DNA from: Cycas panzhihuaensis
Taxonomy: Eukaryota > Cycadophyta
NCBI GenBank assembly: GCA_023213395.1
Contig: CM041465.1
Coordinates: 75,647,741-75,711,740 of the forward strand
Reading direction: 5' to 3'
DNA length: 64,000 nucleotides
Shown here one piece after another: positions 32,820-43,900 of this stretch. Each line of letters opens with the position of its first letter. The first letter of the stretch is position 1. The position numbers were made by a program, and so were the translations under genes. The notes under the pieces are model-generated. The model was not told where the DNA came from. It saw nothing but the letters and a program-made list of their open reading frames with translations, and ran no database searches.

Positions 32820-35800
32820 TGTTTCTCGGCTACCGGGAATGGACATGGGCGACTCAATTCAGATAAGTTCAGGTATGCTTTTATCTTCCATTTCATTAGA
32901 TTTAGAGATGGTTGATTGAGGCTCATCACACACATTGCATCCCGATTGATTGACTATATGATCACTCTGTATTGTTTGCCTGTTCATATTGCATTTTGAC
33001 ACTTTTAGCCTATGATGACTAGGGATACACATCCCGTGGCACTCCACGACCCTCTGTCGGGTCTCCACAATGTCCCCAAACACTTCTGGCTCCCACAACC
33101 CATTACACATCATTTATTGGTGCGACATAACCCTTAGCACCTCGCCTAGGCCTGGTTGTCGCCCTATTGGTGCTATTTGTCTCTTTTTGGAGTCCTTGAT
33201 CATCGTTTCCTGCTTGCCATGGTCCCTTTAGGTTCTATGACCCTTCCTTGCCATCTTGGTACTGTAACATGCTCCGTTAGGATATAGGATTTCCCCCTTT
33301 TTGGGAGCTTCTGAGTTCCCTCTTTCTTTTTGTCTTAATTTTAGCTGCACCGCTGTAAACTCCATGGTACTGCTGTAAACTTTGTGGTACTGTGAAGTTT
33401 GCCATGGTACAACTATTCATAACTCTTTTTTAAACTAGCCACGACTAATTTTGCATTAATTACGAAATTACCACATGGCAGCGAGTTGATTCCTGCCCAG
33501 AGAGAACCCTAATCACTCGTTGAGCTAGGTTTGGGTTTAAAAACCCAAAATTCACCTCATTTCTCCTTCTTCTCACTCACTTTTCTCTCCTCTCTTCTCC
33601 ACAAGCTCTGAAACAGGTTTCAACTCTGCTGTACCTACTTCACCTTTCAGTTACCAGCTCCTACATCAAAGGAAATGTAGTTTGCAGGTCTATAGTAGGG
33701 CTGGCTAAGGCAGAGTCACGCTCCAAGCTTCACCTTTCTCATAGGTTTTACTGCTTTTCCACTATACTGTAGGGGTTTTCCAAGAACCCCCTAAGGGAAC
33801 TCTCCTTCTCATATGGTTTGCCTAGTAGATCTACCACAGATCTACCCTTACTAGGTACTTTCAAATCTGTTTTCTCTTGTTCCTTCTATAGCATATATAT
33901 TCTTCTACTAGTCTCTTCATGTGATAAGTCTTTTTTCCTTCTTTTTTATTGTATTGGGAGGCAATCCCTCCTTCTTGCTTGCTTGTATACTTCCTCCCCC
34001 AAGTTCTTTTTGGGTCTTCTCAAGGAGGTAGTAGGAAAAGAGGTTCACGAGAGAGTGAAAGGAGTCTTAGGTAGGGTTCCACACCCACACACCTTCTCCT
34101 CAAGGGTAACCCCCTTCTCTCCTTCCCTTTTTCTCCTCCATACCTTCCTTGTTTACCCAAGAAACTGTTGGGGTGGAAACTTCTACTGATTGCAGTGTAG
34201 GCAGCCCTTTGCTATGCCTGTAACCAGCCACTAAAGATCATATATAGCCTAGTTTTTAGCCCTGCTTCATATCTTTTTATCTTTGGGGCTTGCTCTTATA
34301 TAAACTTGGAAAATTTGCACTTGCAACTTTTGCGATATTTGTGATTTTTATAGCTTTCTTGCTACCATTTTCTTTACTTGCAAAAACTTGTCTTGCACCT
34401 ATTATTGAGTAGCCTTGGTCCTTTTAGCTATTAGTTTGGGTGCTTGGGGAATGTATAGAGCATTTAGTTGGGAGGGATAGCCATTCTGAGGCTATTTGTT
34501 TTCTTCTATTTTTACCCCCTCTTTTCCATATTACTTGTTGGTTTTGTGTACAAAGTGTAAACAATACTAATATTGCACATTTGTTACTTGGTAGATATCT
34601 ATTAAATATATTTTTGTTTACTCCTTTTCCCTCAAAAAGGAATATATATATATATATATATATATACATCTCCTTGCATGCACTTGCTCCCACACGTATC
34701 CAACGCCCCTTGGGAAAGGGCAAACTTGTGTTGTGCAGGTTTCTTGCGCTTCAGAACGAATGAAAGCCTTCATTACAGGTATGCTTCATCTTCTTGGTTG
34801 TTATGATTGTGATGCTTTAAAACTCCAAGTAAAGGCACTCTATTCCCTTTTCCTTTCCGTTTATTTTACGTTCAAGTTTTGGGGGAAGGTAAGGAAGCCC
34901 CCTTTTTGTCGACACCCCTTTCACTACGCCATCCACGACAAGGTGCGTTAAGGAGGAGAGATTGAATCGTGAAAGAAGTAAGGGAGATGCTACACCAACC
35001 ACCTGATTCCTAGTTACGTTTCCTTACCTTGTCTTTCCTATTCTTGCCCTTCTCTCGCCCCTATTTTATACCCCCAAAATAAAAAGAAAGATGAAAGGAT
35101 TGTATTATTTGCATTCTATTGGTTGTTATTACTTGTTTCATTTGGATTACATAGCAAAAATCAACTAACTCACACCAATATATGCCACTTCTTCTGGTCA
35201 CACACTCACTTGTTTTCCCCCTCACATAAACTCGTATTTCCACTAGAATTTAGGTAGGGTGGGTTCAGCATTCATCCATTGGCAGTCCATTTCCTCTTTA
35301 CATATCATTGGGTAGGTTTGTATTTCTCATTTGTACCTCTTTTTCCTTAGTGGTTTGTTTGCCCTTTTTCTTCCCTTGTTTGTAAAGGATAAAGAGAGGG
35401 AGGCCAATACATAGGAAAGAGAAAGAGAGTATATTGTTTCTTTTTAAGTTCATTTCTTGCATTTATAAGAAACAAACATAAACAACGACAACCTACACCC
35501 CTACATCACCTTACTACATAATGAAAATAAACATAGGGATAACTTACTTTATTTGTTTGCCACACCTAATCCCGTTTTAGGTGTGGCACCTTGGGAGTAC
35601 CCCCTTTCAAGGTCATCTTTCTTTTCCATTACCAAGGCCTTCCCTGGCTCTCCCCTTTAGCTCAAACTTAGTTCGTTAACCCAACTTCCCCTTCGTTTAC
35701 TCATGTTTCTAGCCACTCCAGGAGTGTTTTATTCTTTCCATTAGGGCTTTCTTTAATCATTCCCCTCTTCACAAGAAGAGGTGCACCATCACCTTAGCCT

Positions 35801-35974
35801 TCCTTCCTTAGCCATCTAGGACATGAGGGCCCTCCTAGAGGTTACTTGGACAACCAAGGAGATCCCTCTTTTTCTCCCAACTCCGAATCGAGGAGGTGTT
35901 ACTTGGAAAGGAGTTTGTGCACCATTTGCAGGTCCTTGAACCTGCATTCTGATGCATGGACACCCTTTGTGGGT

Positions 35975-36064
<90 letters not shown>

Positions 36065-36146
36065 ATCCTTTGCCACGAAACTGTCACTTGTGTTGGCACG
36101 ATCTCTCCCAAATTTAGTGACCCCCTCCCCCCGAGGTGCGATTCTA
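32820..36146 (+). repeat. G2 3' LTR, with 1.2 kb absent from the 5' LTR
   Basis: The LTR starts TGTTTCTCGGCTACC and ends GTGCGATTCTA, next to TSD gagat at 36147-36151. It matches the 5' LTR up to about 34882 (caagttttggg) and again at the last 12 bp (ggtgcgattcta against ggtgcaattcca). The roughly 1.2 kb between, 34883-36134, has no counterpart in the 5' LTR; it holds no recognised gene and includes an 84-bp TC tract. Confidence 0.85.
35977..36060. repeat. (TC)42 microsatellite
   Basis: This is an uninterrupted run of TC dinucleotides. It produces artificial Ser-Leu and Arg-Glu repeat frames on both strands, which are not genes. Confidence 0.97.
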
Positions 36147-36151
36147 GAGAT

Positions 36152-37090
36152 ATATAGATCATCGCAAGGAAATAGGGAGGATCTTAGGAGTCAGTTGGCA
36201 TGGAGTTGATATTTGATTGAATCGAGTTATGGATGAGGAGTTTCAATAGGTATGTAGCCAATATTTGCTGGGATTTGAAAACCAATTTGGTATCCATGGT
36301 ATTTCATTAGAGGCTATGAGGATGGTAGAGGGGATCCTTATACTTAGTAAAGTACTTGCACAAATTATAGTGTTTCAGATTGTTGAGATGAAAAACTTCA
36401 TAGAGGTTCTAGTTCAATGGGTAGGGATTATTAGACAGTGTGAGATGAGTACCCAGATGAAATGGGATAACTTCATTCTTGATAATATAAGTCAATAATT
36501 AAGTTGCATATGGAGACATGGACGTGGAGGGATTTCTTATATCTTTATTCTTATGTGTTGGTTATATGACCATATCCCATTTATGAGATGGATTGGGTTA
36601 CTAGGTGAGTTGAGTATCATGGACTTTACCATGAATAGATGGCATATGCGCTCCTAGGTCCATAATAGATAGGTAATAATGGTTAAGAGTACACATAATT
36701 CTCTTTTGAGTAAGATGATGAGGAATTGATTGATTCCTAATCCCCATAATAAGATGCAAGCTTGGATAGATGACGAGACTGACAATGATGAGAGGGTAGC
36801 AATAAGGAGACCACCCTTTATACCTATGGTTAGAGGATGAGGTGGAGGTGAGGTAGAGGGAGTATTAAGCGATCAGATAGTAGGTGTAGTTATACCACTA
36901 GAGGGAGTGGATGAACTAGGTGCTAAGTAGGGAGAGGATGTAGATAGAGGAGAAGAGGGGGATGTTGGTGGAGGGATAGAGGGAGCAACAAGAGGTAACT
37001 CCCTTACTCATAGCATGGATATCAACTCTGATGGTGCTCCTAGAGTGGTGATAGGTGAGGAGGGGGGTGAAGAGGTCCCCTAATGACCAA
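36152..37090 (+). pseudogene. G1 antisense PMD-like frame, second part
   Basis: This continues the frame broken by G2 at 16027. After frameshifts, 36265-36498 reads VLAQIIVFQIVEMKNFIEVL, then KWDNFILDNISQ, a stop, then HGRGGISYIFILMCWLYDHIP near 36517-36580. It aligns with the G2 counterpart (LITLGILFQIS, DWAILIATNM, GRGGFSYCTLLQCSFFYHF). A tail rich in Gly, Glu and Asp follows to about 37080. The hydrophobic Y-x-F-I-L-M-C-W-L-Y-x-H-I block resembles the L-L-Q-L-W-A-Y-E-R-I block of the plant mobile domain. It lies on the strand opposite G1's gag-pol. Confidence 0.5.
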
Positions 37091-37872
37091 TTGATGTAGT
37101 AGCACCATGCCCATCACGTATTTTTCACTTGTGTTTTATTTACTACATGCTAACTTGGTTTAAATTACTAGATAGTCTTGATAGTTTATTCTAACTATTT
37201 TCATGAATACGCTAATTAACTATAATATGGTATGTGGTAGGTGAGGGGATGATAGAGCTTATTGAGGTGAGGAGGATCTGTAACATCTTACATCCATATG
37301 TATTTGCTTCATAGTGGCCTGTCACTTAGCATGAGAATGATTAGGCATTATTAGGATGTATGAGCACAAGACATGCATCAAGATATGGTAGGACAACTGG
37401 GTATACAAGAGACTAAGTTGTGAGCTGCTAAAGATGAGTGACCACATCTACGTAGGATGACCATCCTATAAGTAGGAAGCATATGACTCCTTAAGGCAAC
37501 ATGAGCATACAAAAGGTAGATATGGTCTGCATAAGAGAGAGAGGATACATAGCCATTCATATATATAGGGATGTGAGAATGGGTTTAATTATGATGATAT
37601 GTACATGCCCATGGAAGCTACAAGGCTATGATATTGTATGTATATCAAATGCACTACATGACTTTTCATATATATATATATATGACATTATTGCCTTGCT
37701 TTATGAAATTGTGGATATATACGAAAGATTATTAACTCTAACCTTACTCCCCCCCACCTCCTCCATTTGTGATATTGGTTCCATACATATGCTTCGTTTT
37801 ATATTTTAGATGTGCTTATGATAACCCTTATTATGCTTTGATAATGGTATTTACATGCTAGTTTATACTTAT
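37091..37872. other. G1 spacer between antisense frame and second RNase H
   Basis: AT-rich sequence with a short TA run near 37670. The plus-strand frame at 37501-37809 and the minus frame at 37378-37560 show no recognised motif. Nothing else is seen. Confidence 0.4.
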
Positions 37873-38334
37873 TTAAGAGTGCCAGCTTATACTCATTTTG
37901 AAGTGGTGCCCCCAACTCAAAAGAGAAGGTGATAAGTGATGGTGCTCTAAGATATATGAGACTAAAGAGTCAACTTCCATGTTTTGATCACACAAAACAT
38001 GTTGAATGGTAACTGATGAAAAATAAGACAATAATGATAAAGCCTGATTATTAAGGGAGTGCAACCTAGGAGAATGAATATGATAGACATCAACGAGTTG
38101 AAGGATCACAACTTGGGAATAAGAATAAAGATCAATAAAACTATGATAAAAGTGTAAGACATTTATTATATCTTCTATAATTGTAATGTATTCAACTTTG
38201 TTATTAGTTGCCTAAGGTAAGAACATGCCAACAAAAGTTAAGAGATTGCCTAGTTGGTCATGCACTACCCAAATAGCAGTAGATGATCTTGGATTACCCC
38301 TACTACCCCCATCAGTATGTATGCTCAATGCCAT
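37873..38334 (-). pseudogene. G1 additional RNase H (Tat aRNH type)
   Basis: On the minus strand an ATG at 38334 in the context CACCATGG opens MALSIHTDGGSRGNPRSSTA, which has the classic T-D-G-G-S-x-G-N-P motif with catalytic Asp. ATNNKVEYITIIED holds the Glu, YSYSQVVILQL the third position (Asp replaced by Ser), and LCDQNMEVDSLVSYIL the last Asp. One in-frame stop falls before ATNNK. It is homologous to 31902-32324 in G2. About 1.45 kb separates it from the integrase end. Confidence 0.8.
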
Positions 38335-39790
38335 GGTGAGAAATGATCAAACTCAGAGACAAGGTGATAAATATGGGGAAGATGAGGGAATCAGCCTATG
38401 AGGGATGCAAGAGACTTGGTTTTGACTATAAAATGAAAGAGAGATAGATTCATGATTAGGTTTCCTCACCATACGAATATCACCCCAAACATACATGAAA
38501 GTAAAGACTACAAAGGTGTTGAATAGGTTTTGATAACAATTGAGGTCATGATGTGTCTAAACAATTGGACCTGAAGGTCTTAAATAATGAACCAAAATGA
38601 ACTTGACCTACAATAGATGCAGATGGAGATAAAGCCATTACGCGACTTGCTTTGGATAATAAGAGGGTGCAAGAGATAGACAAATAACTTTATTTACTTG
38701 TTTTTATGATTTTATTTTCTAAACACTATTGACTATATATTTTTCCATAGGATGGTTCATACAAGGGTCTTGGCGAACTAAGCATCACTGAACTCACTTT
38801 CTGGAAGATACTTATTCATCATTTTGACTATAATCATCACATGATTTTCCACCAAAACAAGATGAAGAGAAAAAATACAAGAAATCATGAGTGACCAATG
38901 ATTGATTTAATCATGAAACATCTTCTCATACAACAACAAAGGGTGACCTTTTTAATGAAACTAAGGAAATAAAAATCATGAACTAAAATCCTGAGAAGCT
39001 GAATTGCAAGAAAATGAAAGATCTCTATATCATTATATCTTTGAGTATAAAGGGAAGGTGCTAGAATGAGCAATAATCTTAGGAGTATAGTAAGATGATA
39101 CTAAGAACCATATCAATCACAAGATCAAACAAGCGTAAATGAAAGCCCCACAAATCTATAAAGGATGCTTGTAAGAAAAGTAACTCAAGATTTAAAACTA
39201 ATGAGTGAGAATCTAAAGAGAACAAGATATCTCATGTATCAATAGAAGCTGAGGATTTAGACTTAATATCTACTCACTATTTTGATAATTAGAGGTAGGG
39301 GCCTTCCTTTTTTCTAAGTTCATAACCTAAAAGAGAAGAGTAAGGGCACCACAACCAAACTGAGTGCAATAATAGTGAGATAATAGACCTATATGATTGT
39401 TATGCTAGAAAACTTCAAGCCCTATTTAAGAGTGAAAGTAAAGAAAGGGAGAAGCTATAATTGTATAAAAGCAATGGTTAGTTAGAAAGAAAGAAAGAAA
39501 GAAAGAAAGAGAAAGATTGTCCATAGTTTAGGCTTATTAGATGAATGTAAGTTTCAAAGCCATAGTTTATCTTAATTGCAGAGTACATGCTTTAATTCAT
39601 AAGCATAAAACTTTTGTAAGAATTGTGAGTAAATTGGCTTTTAGATTTTTGAATCCTCAAGAGTGGAAATACAGTAAGCACCATTCTCAAGATCCTTAAC
39701 AACTAGGTAAGGTCGTTTCCAGTTAGGAGCAAGGTTTTTTTGTTTGTTATGTAAATATTCAAGTTTAAGTATCTTGTATCCAATGTGAAA
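38335..39790 (-). other. G1 spacer between integrase and second RNase H
   Basis: No gene is recognised. The bases just upstream of the RNase H start (tcatttctcacc on the minus strand) match the equivalent G2 position (cattctctcacc). A (GAAA)n tract of about 32 bp lies at 39484-39515. Confidence 0.5.
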
Positions 39791-40800
39791 TTTACGAGGC
39801 CTTAATTGTTTATCATGGTCTACCTAAACTCTAGTTTTTGAAGTGAGGTTATTTTGAAGAGTGTTTAAGTGTGTTTCATCCATCTTTTCCAACTGTAATA
39901 GACAAGCTTCTTTTTGAAAATTTTCATTAGTGAAATCTTTCAAAGACACACGCAAAGATAGTATCTCAACCTCTAAAGGCAAAACTACCTCAACTCCGTA
40001 TACTAGAGAGAAAGGTGTTATTTTGGTTATGTTCCTTATAGAAGTATAATGGGTCCACAACATGGGAAATAACTAAACATTCCAATCACGATGAGAGCTA
40101 GCAATGGTCTTAGCCAAAATCATAGCTAATGCTTTATTAAAAGTTTTAACTTGTTAATTAGCTTGAGGGTGATAGGGAGCCAAAAGAGGATGAATAATAT
40201 GGAACTTTTCACATAACTCAACTATTTAGGGATTGCAAAATAAGGTTCATCATTGATAATAATAACATGTGAGACCCCAAATCTACAAATGATATGCTGG
40301 AAAATAAAGGTAGCAACATATTTTCTAGTAGTAGAAACCGAAGAAATGGCCTTGCTCTACTTAGTAAAATACTCAATGGTAGTTAAAATGAATTTATAAC
40401 CACTTGAGGATGGGATAAAAATTTGACCAATGAGGTCAAGTCTCCATTGAGAAAATGGCTAAGGAGACACAATGGACTTAAGGTTTTGAGCAGTTTGGTA
40501 AATAAGAGTCACATGAGATTGACACTTCTTACATTTTTGAATGTATGCATGGACATATTTAAATAATAATGGCCAATAGTATCCCACTCATAAGATACAT
40601 TAGGCCATGGATTGGCCACCAAAATGGCCACCATATATACCATCATGATATTCAACCAAGGTGATTTGAACTTTAGTAGGGGAAAGGCATCTTAATAGAA
40701 CTCCATCAAACAAATGTTTGTATAAAACATTGTCTAAAAGTAAATATTATTAAGCAATGGCCCTAATTCATCTTTTCTTTTTCAAAGAAGAAAAAGAAGG
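39791..40800 (-). pseudogene. pol: G1 integrase, broken
   Basis: Read on the minus strand: FGGQSMA and HAYIQKCKKCQSH (zinc-binding part), WRLDLIGQIFIPSSSGYKFI (first Asp), AYHPQAN-like PYHPQAN near 40150, and the later frame 40063-39824 TPFSLVYGVEVVLPLEVEIL, a conserved gypsy integrase block also present in G2 (TPFSLIYETEAVLLLEVEIA). The second catalytic region reads IIINDEPYF where LITDN is usual. Multiple stops and frameshifts are present. Confidence 0.85.
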
Positions 40801-41029
40801 AAAAGTTCAATTTAAGAGAGAGGATTTTATCTCTTTATATAAAACTTCTTCTACTGGGATAGCACCCACTTGGAGGATTTGCCCATCATGGAATATATCA
40901 TCAACAAACTTGTTATAAGGATTGGGTAAGGGAGCTTCCACCATCATCTCGATAACTGCCTTACCTTTCTTAGATTTCAGATTGACTATTTGAAGATTAA
41001 AATTTTGTAAAATAAGAGCCCATTTGTCC

Positions 41030-41420
41030 GCTCATCTAATAAGATTGCTCTTAGTAAGTAGATAATGAATAGGGTTAGATTGAATAATAAGAAATGTGGT
41101 GTTACCGAGAAGATAATGGTGTAACTTCTTAGTGGTAGATATCAATGAGAAACATTCTTTCTTAGAAGGAGAGTAATTAAGCTTAGGAGCAATAGGTGTC
41201 CTACTTATGAAATAAATGGACCGCTCTTTTCTAAATTCTTCTTCTTGAGAAAGCTTGCTTGTAAGGGACTCTTTTGTAGAAGATACATATAAGATAAAAG
41301 GTTTATTGAAGATGGGAGGAGAAAGCATAGGGATGAGATCAATGCCTATTTTAATTTATGAAAAGTCTCTTGAACGAGTGTAGTCCAAGTGAGAGAAACT
41401 TCCTTTTTGAGTAGGTTAGT
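41030..41420 (-). pseudogene. pol: G1 RT-linked RNase H
   Basis: The frame 41328-41032 reads PPIFNKPFILYVSSTKESL, RSIYFISRTPIAPKLNYSPS and KKECFSLISTTKKLHHYLLG, closely matching the G2 RNase H. The frame is open for 98 codons, one of the better preserved parts of G1. Confidence 0.87.
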
Positions 41421-42510
41421 AAGGTGTTTAGTGTTTAATGCAAAAGCTATAATGAATCATTTTAAGAAACCCAACTTACCAAGGAACAATTTAACTTGTT
41501 TTTGCATGTGAGGGGTGGCATATCAACAATGGGTCTTATTTTTTTAAGATCTACTATGATACCATCACTAGAGGTTATATTTACTAACATCTTCATTAAA
41601 GTAACTGTAAATACACACTTGGTTGGATTAAGGCAAAGATGAAATTATAACACCATTCAAAAATAGTTCTCAAATCTCGAATATGGTCTCTATGATAACG
41701 TAATAGGGCGAGCATGTTATCCAAGTAAATAATCATTATAACACCAATATGGTCATGAAAAATAAAAATAATGGTCCACTAATAGGTAGCTCCAATGTTT
41801 TTGAGACCAAATGGCATGAAATTATACACAAAAGTTTCCCATGCTATGATAAAAGTGGTCTTGTGATGATCTTTAAGAGAGATAAGAATCTAATTATATT
41901 TTAAAAAATTATCTATTAAGGACATGGCTTTGAAACTAGTAGTCTAGTCCCAAATTTGATCTAAAAATGAGAGAGGAAATTTATCTTTGGGACAAGCATC
42001 ATTAATATCATGAAAGTTGTTGCATATTCAGATAGAGCCATATATTTAGCTATAAGAACTATGTTACAAACTTATTATGAATAATCAATACTTTTGATGA
42101 ACCCCACTTTTAAAAGTTTTTTCACTTCCTATTTGATAATAGTTGATAGATGAGGATGGATGGGCCTTTGTGTTTGCCTTTTAAGCTTAGCCCCTAGGAT
42201 TGTAATGATATTATAAACAATGGAATTAAGGTGAAGACCTTGCATATCACTATAACCCTAGGTAAAGGTTGAGATGAATTCACGAAAACGATCCTTTAAT
42301 TGTCTCACTTTTTCATGGGAGCAATTTGCCCCCACTTTGATTATCTTTGGACTCTTACTTATCTCCAAATTAATATCAATGGTCTCACTCATAAGCATGG
42401 CAATTCGCTGTTCGAAATGAGGAGTAGGATTTGCAAAAGATGTAGGAGCAATTAAAGATTGACTAGGATTGACTAAAGGTGAATTGGGATGTAAATGCTT
42501 ACTCAAACCA
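41421..42510 (-). pseudogene. pol: G1 reverse transcriptase, broken
   Basis: DRFREFISTFT, a stop, then GYSDMQGLHLNSIVYN, and EVKKLLKVGFIKSIDYS correspond to the Tat RT N-terminus seen in G2. The catalytic box is YLDN at 41716-41727, so the second Asp is Asn and activity would be lost. Several stops lie between. Confidence 0.87.
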
Positions 42511-43478
42511 AGCTTGTGATGATTAGGAGGAAGGCTAGATGAAGCTCTAGCTATTGTTTTAAGATTGCCTCATCATTCTCAAAATGATTATGTTGGTATA
42601 AATCTCTAAAGGTAGAGTCTTTAAGCCAAAATTAAGAATGATAAGGTGAATCTAAAGAAAGAATCTTTATAGGAAAGACATAGCCCTTATTTGGGAAAAT
42701 ATCTATTATTATAGGCATTTGTGAAAAAGGATCATGATGCATAAGAAATTCCTAATCCGAGCATATGACTTGATGAAAATTAGGTTCATCAATCAGGGCA
42801 TGACTTAGAGGAGGAGATATGTGAATGAATAATAATGGCATATCCTCATGAATAGTCTCCCTAAAAAGGAGAGAGGTTGTGGTAATCATATTTACTTTTT
42901 TGATTCATCTCTTATGTGTTGGATTTAATCTAAGTGAGGTATATAATAAGGATGTCTCACTTTTTGGAGGTGAGATGTTAGGATGTCTATGTATAAGGAG
43001 TTTCTTGCCTTGACAGTTAAGCCAAGCAATTAAAAAAGGAGATTGACAATAAGTCACCTCTCTAGATGATGCAATAGATGTGGGAGGTAAGAGTACTTGC
43101 TTAAAAGATTGAGTCATGGGTGTAACAATGCTAGGAATATTTTTTACGTATGGTAAACAAAGAGCATGTGTGAAGTCTGATTGATAAAATGATAAGGTTA
43201 AGGAAGTGGTTTCTTGAGGTGTGAAAGAATCATCCTGAAAGTTATCATCATCTTCCTTCAAAGGGAAAGGGATTGGAAATGGTTCTAAAGTGGATTGAAA
43301 TGCTTTGACATAACTCTCCTTTGAGGGAATAATATCAATCATATTTATACCTTTGACTTCTTGCTCAAGTGTTAAAAGAGTCTTAGTGACAAAATATTAT
43401 CCAAGACCTAAAGACTAAAAGAAATATAGAGTTAGAGGACTCTCCCGTCTCCAAGATAGTTTCTACAAATTGAACATA
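42511..43478 (-). pseudogene. pol: G1 protease-RT linker
   Basis: A 145-codon open frame at 43342-42905 starts MIDIIPSKESYVKAFQST and is rich in Ser, Thr and Pro. The same place in G2 (23607-24380) has a similar low-complexity linker. No catalytic motif was recognised. Confidence 0.6.
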
Positions 43479-43900
43479 TTATTTAATAGATTTATACTTT
43501 TGATTTACTACCTTTAACTCTACCTTATAAATGAACCTAATCTCACCAAGGGGTGAAGAACAAACAACAAACATTTGGTTAATCCATAGTCTTCCTAAGA
43601 GGATGTTTAATTCTAAATCTAAGTCAATAATAGTAAGGTCAACCATGACCGTCTTTCCTACCAAGGTAAGTAGGAGAGTAACTTTGTCTGAGAGTTCTCT
43701 TTTAGTTTTTATCATATCTTGAACATATTTACTCATAAGGTTCATAAGTAGTAATCTTTATATCTTCAACTAGATGAAGAGTAATTAGGTTTACTAATGA
43801 ACCTTCATCAATAATAACTTATCGAGTTGATGTCATATTTACGTATTTCAATGTAAAATAATGAAATGTCATTGGGGTTACATTTTGCTTCACTAGGCAG
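43479..43900 (-). pseudogene. pol: G1 aspartic protease
   Basis: VIIDEGSLVNLITLHLVEDI near 43790-43830 contains the active-site Asp in the layout of gypsy protease (x-D-x-G-S). The frame 43745-43479 continues with VGKTVMVDLTIIDLDLELNI and LLGRLWINQMFVVCS, the C-terminal I-L-G-R-P-W motif. Compared with G2, the Asp is kept here. Confidence 0.78.

Larger units (their letters stand above)
16028..36146 (+). mobile_element. G2: giant Tat-type Ty3/gypsy element, plus strand
   Basis: The 5' LTR is 16028-20327 (with C3 inside) and the 3' LTR is 32820-36146. A perfect TSD, gagat, lies at 16023-16027 and 36147-36151. The order is primer site, gag, protease, RT, RNase H, integrase, solo LTR insertion, antisense PMD-like frame, second RNase H, polypurine tract. 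Without C3 and the solo LTR it is about 17.3 kb. It is less broken than G1, in which it sits, and richer in GC than its surroundings. LTRs differ by roughly 11% in the first 180 bp by eye. Confidence 0.9.

Noticed and set aside
16067-33113. Antisense frames at 16067-16318 and 32859-33113 as a duplicated small gene
   Set aside because: They lie at equivalent positions in the two LTRs of G2; conservation is explained by LTR identity at insertion.
19257-34189. Paired open frames at 19257-19598 and 33818-34189 as a duplicated gene
   Set aside because: They are the same part of the two G2 LTRs, with no known domain and no codon constraint visible.
34640-34670. TA tract in the G2 3' LTR as a regulatory element
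   Set aside because: Simple TA microsatellite, shorter in the partner LTR near 20090.
35835-36209. Open frames encoding long Arg-Glu or Ser-Leu repeats
   Set aside because: They are translations of the (TC)42 microsatellite on both strands.
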